This document shows, piece after piece, positions 19,984 through 22,147 of a DNA stretch of 22,147 nucleotides. Each line of letters starts with the position of its first letter. Positions within the stretch are counted from its first letter, which is position 1. Below the pieces are notes generated by a model, which worked only from the letters and a program-made list of their open reading frames with translations, did no database searches and was not told where the DNA came from. Source of the stretch: Omnitrophica bacterium RIFOXYB12_FULL_50_7 (GTDB lineage: Bacteria; Omnitrophota; Omnitrophia; Omnitrophales; Aquincolibacteriaceae). The position numbers were made by a program, and so were the translations under genes. The DNA lies in contig MHFU01000112.1 in the NCBI GenBank assembly GCA_001804345.1, positions 1 through 22,147 of the forward strand, written 5' to 3'.

Positions 19984-22080
19984 TTAGTCTCCGAAGAAAT
20001 CTTCCTTTTCGAGCAGCTCCTGCGCCTTTTTCCCAACGGGGTCTTGCTGGAAATATTTCTGGATCACGCCTTTTTTCAAATAGTTCGCGATTGGAATAAG
20101 CACCATCCCCTGGTCCAGAGCTAGATACTGGGAATTCACTCTTTCTCTCGGGAAACTGATCGAGTCATAAAAACCATATTCTCCATAAATGGGAAATGTC
20201 AAAAGCTTGCGGATGTTCCTGAGCGCCTCCTCCGGCAAAGTTTCCAGCGCCAAAAAACTCACGTGCGGGGTAATCACCCCTTTCTCCGGGTATCCCTTGG
20301 CCCCAAGCTTCTTGATCCCATATTCCCCATATTGCCACCGCCGACCGTCTGCGATCGCCGCCGGAGAGATTCCCCAAACAGGATATTTCTTTTCTTTAAG
20401 AGCATAGTCCCGGTGGAGCTCGGTCACAATCTTGTCGTTCAGTCCCAGGCTTTTCGTCGCAAGCTTCGTCTCCTGAAGCACCATCGTTGGCATCAGGAAT
20501 TCAAAAAGCGATCCGCCCCAGCTTGGGACAAACTTCCGCTTCCCTTCTTTATAATAACCCTGAAAATAACTGACCTTGTCGTGCTCCACCATCTTCCCCT
20601 GCGGCTTTTGCGTCTGCCATTCCCACGCCTCCGGCGCAGCGCGATAGAGATACCACCAATGCTCCTTGGGAAGATCTCCCTTGCCAATCGCGTAAAGGCT
20701 CATCGCGCGCGCCTCGGTCACGAGCATCCCGTAGTGATAGGGCGTAGCCCTTTGTTGCTCCACGTCATAACCGACCACTAACTGATTATTTTCGGGATCG
20801 TAGAACTCCTGGAAGTGAAACCCGTTCAGGATCGCCGTCGCCGCCGCCGCAATCTCGCCGGGAAAAGCCTGACGCACAACGACCAGCGCGATGGCAAGCC
20901 AGCCGTTGTCCACGCTTGAAACGAATTGCCGGCTCACGCCAAGCTGGGTCGTCTCATAAAAGTTGAAGAAAAAACCCTTCCACGTCTTCATCCTTTTTAG
21001 CGCCTGAAGGATCTTCAAAACGTGCTGGGCCGCTTGCTCCGGAGTGAGGATCTCCAGCTCGCGTGCGGCAACCGTTCCCATCAGGTCAAGCGCGATATTC
21101 GTGGGAGAGGTATAAGCGGCCGCCAGAGGAAAATCTCCCGTCTTGATGTGATCCACCACCAGATGGGTGTTTTTGTCTGTGGCATTGTCGAAATACCCCC
21201 AGGTGTCCCTTGCGATCTTAAGAAGAAATTCCTTATCCCTTTTGGTGGCCAGCAATTCCTTTCGCCGGGGTTCGTCGAATACACCCCTGGGAAACCCTTT
21301 CAGATTATCCTCCACGCTTTCAAATCCAACCTCGGGATGTCCCCAAAAAGCGATCTCATCAAACCCGATCTTTCCCGCCATGTTTCTGTTGTCCGCCAAA
21401 ATATTCAGGGAAAGAGAACCCAGCTGATTAAAATCCACGCCCCGAAAGTCCGTCACCGGCAGAATAACTTCATTCCAGCCTTTTTGCTCAAGACATGTGC
21501 TTGTAATGTCCTGCATCACGGTCTTCCCCGACCAGTCGTGTAAAGCAATGCGAATGTGCCCGTTGAAAGGCGATGAGCCCTGCGTTTGACATTGGAGAAC
21601 CAGGTAGTGTGCTGCGCTCATATCCAGTCTTTCGAGCGTCGTTCGAATGGTAACTTGGTCTTCCTTCCTAAGATTATATCGGGCCCAAAGCGAAGCCCCG
21701 GATCGGGTCGCGCGCGCGCCGTCTTTCTTTAGCTCGAGCTGGATTTTTTTGATTCCGCCGTTATCGACAGACCAGGCTCCACCGAGACGGTTCTTGAGCT
21801 CTCCGGCATTAAAATCATCCACCACCTTAAATTGCGAAGAGCTTTGCAGGGGTTTGTCGGGCGACAGGTTCTTGTAGATATTCCCGATATCGAGCTCTTG
21901 CTCCCCGTTCGAGGGCCCGATCTGTTGAATATAGATGTCGTGGGGCCTTTTTTTTGAAGATGGAGTTGCGGCGTGGCTGTGCGGAATTCCTGTAATGAAA
22001 ACGAGGGCAAGTGTTGAAAAAAAGAACGTGTTCCTCAGGCGTTTACTTGAACCCGAGGAACGCTTCCTTGGAGGTCTCAT
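19984..22080 (-). CDS. Secreted glucoamylase-like glycoside hydrolase (PF10091/GH144-like)
   Basis: The protein has 698 residues. The basic N-terminus and hydrophobic stretch (FFFSTLALVFITGIPHSHAA) form a Sec signal peptide. Residues about 85-250 look like a beta-sandwich carbohydrate-binding domain (FKVVDDFNAGELKNRLGGAW). From about 285 the protein matches the glucoamylase-like family also found in cyclic glucan synthases and beta-1,2-glucanases: ARDTWGYFDNATDK, YTSPTNIALDLMGTVAARE, SSVDNGWLAIALVVVRQAF, SWGGSLFEFLMPTMV and GVITPHVSFLALET. It probably degrades a beta-glucan outside the cytoplasm; substrate is not certain. The first in-frame ATG at 22080 is used; no good ribosome binding site is seen. 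It sits upstream of a ROK regulator. Confidence 0.88.
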   Translation of the reverse strand: MRPPRKRSSGSSKRLRNTFFFSTLALVFITGIPHSHAATPSSKKRPHDIYIQQIGPSNGEQELDIGNIYKNLSPDKPLQSSSQFKVVDDFNAGELKNRLGGAWSVDNGGIKKIQLELKKDGARATRSGASLWARYNLRKEDQVTIRTTLERLDMSAAHYLVLQCQTQGSSPFNGHIRIALHDWSGKTVMQDITSTCLEQKGWNEVILPVTDFRGVDFNQLGSLSLNILADNRNMAGKIGFDEIAFWGHPEVGFESVEDNLKGFPRGVFDEPRRKELLATKRDKEFLLKIARDTWGYFDNATDKNTHLVVDHIKTGDFPLAAAYTSPTNIALDLMGTVAARELEILTPEQAAQHVLKILQALKRMKTWKGFFFNFYETTQLGVSRQFVSSVDNGWLAIALVVVRQAFPGEIAAAATAILNGFHFQEFYDPENNQLVVGYDVEQQRATPYHYGMLVTEARAMSLYAIGKGDLPKEHWWYLYRAAPEAWEWQTQKPQGKMVEHDKVSYFQGYYKEGKRKFVPSWGGSLFEFLMPTMVLQETKLATKSLGLNDKIVTELHRDYALKEKKYPVWGISPAAIADGRRWQYGEYGIKKLGAKGYPEKGVITPHVSFLALETLPEEALRNIRKLLTFPIYGEYGFYDSISFPRERVNSQYLALDQGMVLIPIANYLKKGVIQKYFQQDPVGKKAQELLEKEDFFGD

Positions 22081-22147
22081 TCGTGGCTCGCTTAGCCGAG
22101 GATCACTTCGACTCGGTGCGTCCTGCCATCCCGAAGGTCGGGGATTA
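22081..22147. other. Window-edge region upstream of the glycoside hydrolase
   Basis: No gene is seen. The sequence CCCGA(AGGTC)GGGG-like and the GAGTCGAAGTGATCC area resemble common REP-type repeats. The promoter of the hydrolase, if nearby, must lie at or beyond the edge. Confidence 0.3.

Overview
All supported genes lie on the minus strand of a roughly 50% GC window. The window looks like a Gram-negative, anaerobic bacterium from a deep candidate lineage. I favour an Omnitrophota-like genome because of Sec signal peptides, a lipobox, a protein with an outer-membrane-style C-terminal strand, an Rnf complex, a ROK regulator with an N-terminal HTH, and very many short palindromic repeats. This placement is inference from style only.

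In transcription order (right to left) the window holds: a secreted glucoamylase-like glycoside hydrolase (22080-19984) with a terminator; a ROK regulator with its own promoter and palindromic operator candidate (19747-18530); then a biotin cluster. The first half of the cluster is bioB, an SDR/FabG-like reductase, an internally deleted AlbA_2 protein, a FabF-like ketosynthase and bioF. A DUF1016-SNase fusion follows directly after bioF.

Between about 11.9 and 4.5 kb an accessory island splits the biotin genes. It holds an orphan XRE regulator, a transglutaminase-TPR protein, a TPR lipoprotein, several small exported proteins (one with an SseB domain), a 54-residue CxC/CxxC membrane protein, a YwqK/MORN-repeat protein and a Fic-HTH protein. 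Five island genes share a leader ending close to GGTTGTGG just before the start codon. The Fic gene has three direct repeats next to its start and stops one base before bioA. bioA, bioD, rnfC and rnfD (cut by the window edge) complete the row.

The genes bioF, bioA, bioD and bioB cover the four ring-assembly steps of biotin synthesis. No bioC, bioH, bioW or bioZ is present. The ketosynthase and reductase are the best local candidates for making the pimeloyl chain. BioB departs from the textbook enzyme at two auxiliary-cluster ligands.

The most striking structural feature is a set of palindromic elements of several unrelated sequences. They sit between genes and also in frame inside conserved genes (rnfC, bioA, the SDR gene and the DUF1016-SNase gene), each adding roughly 15-28 residues at a probable loop.
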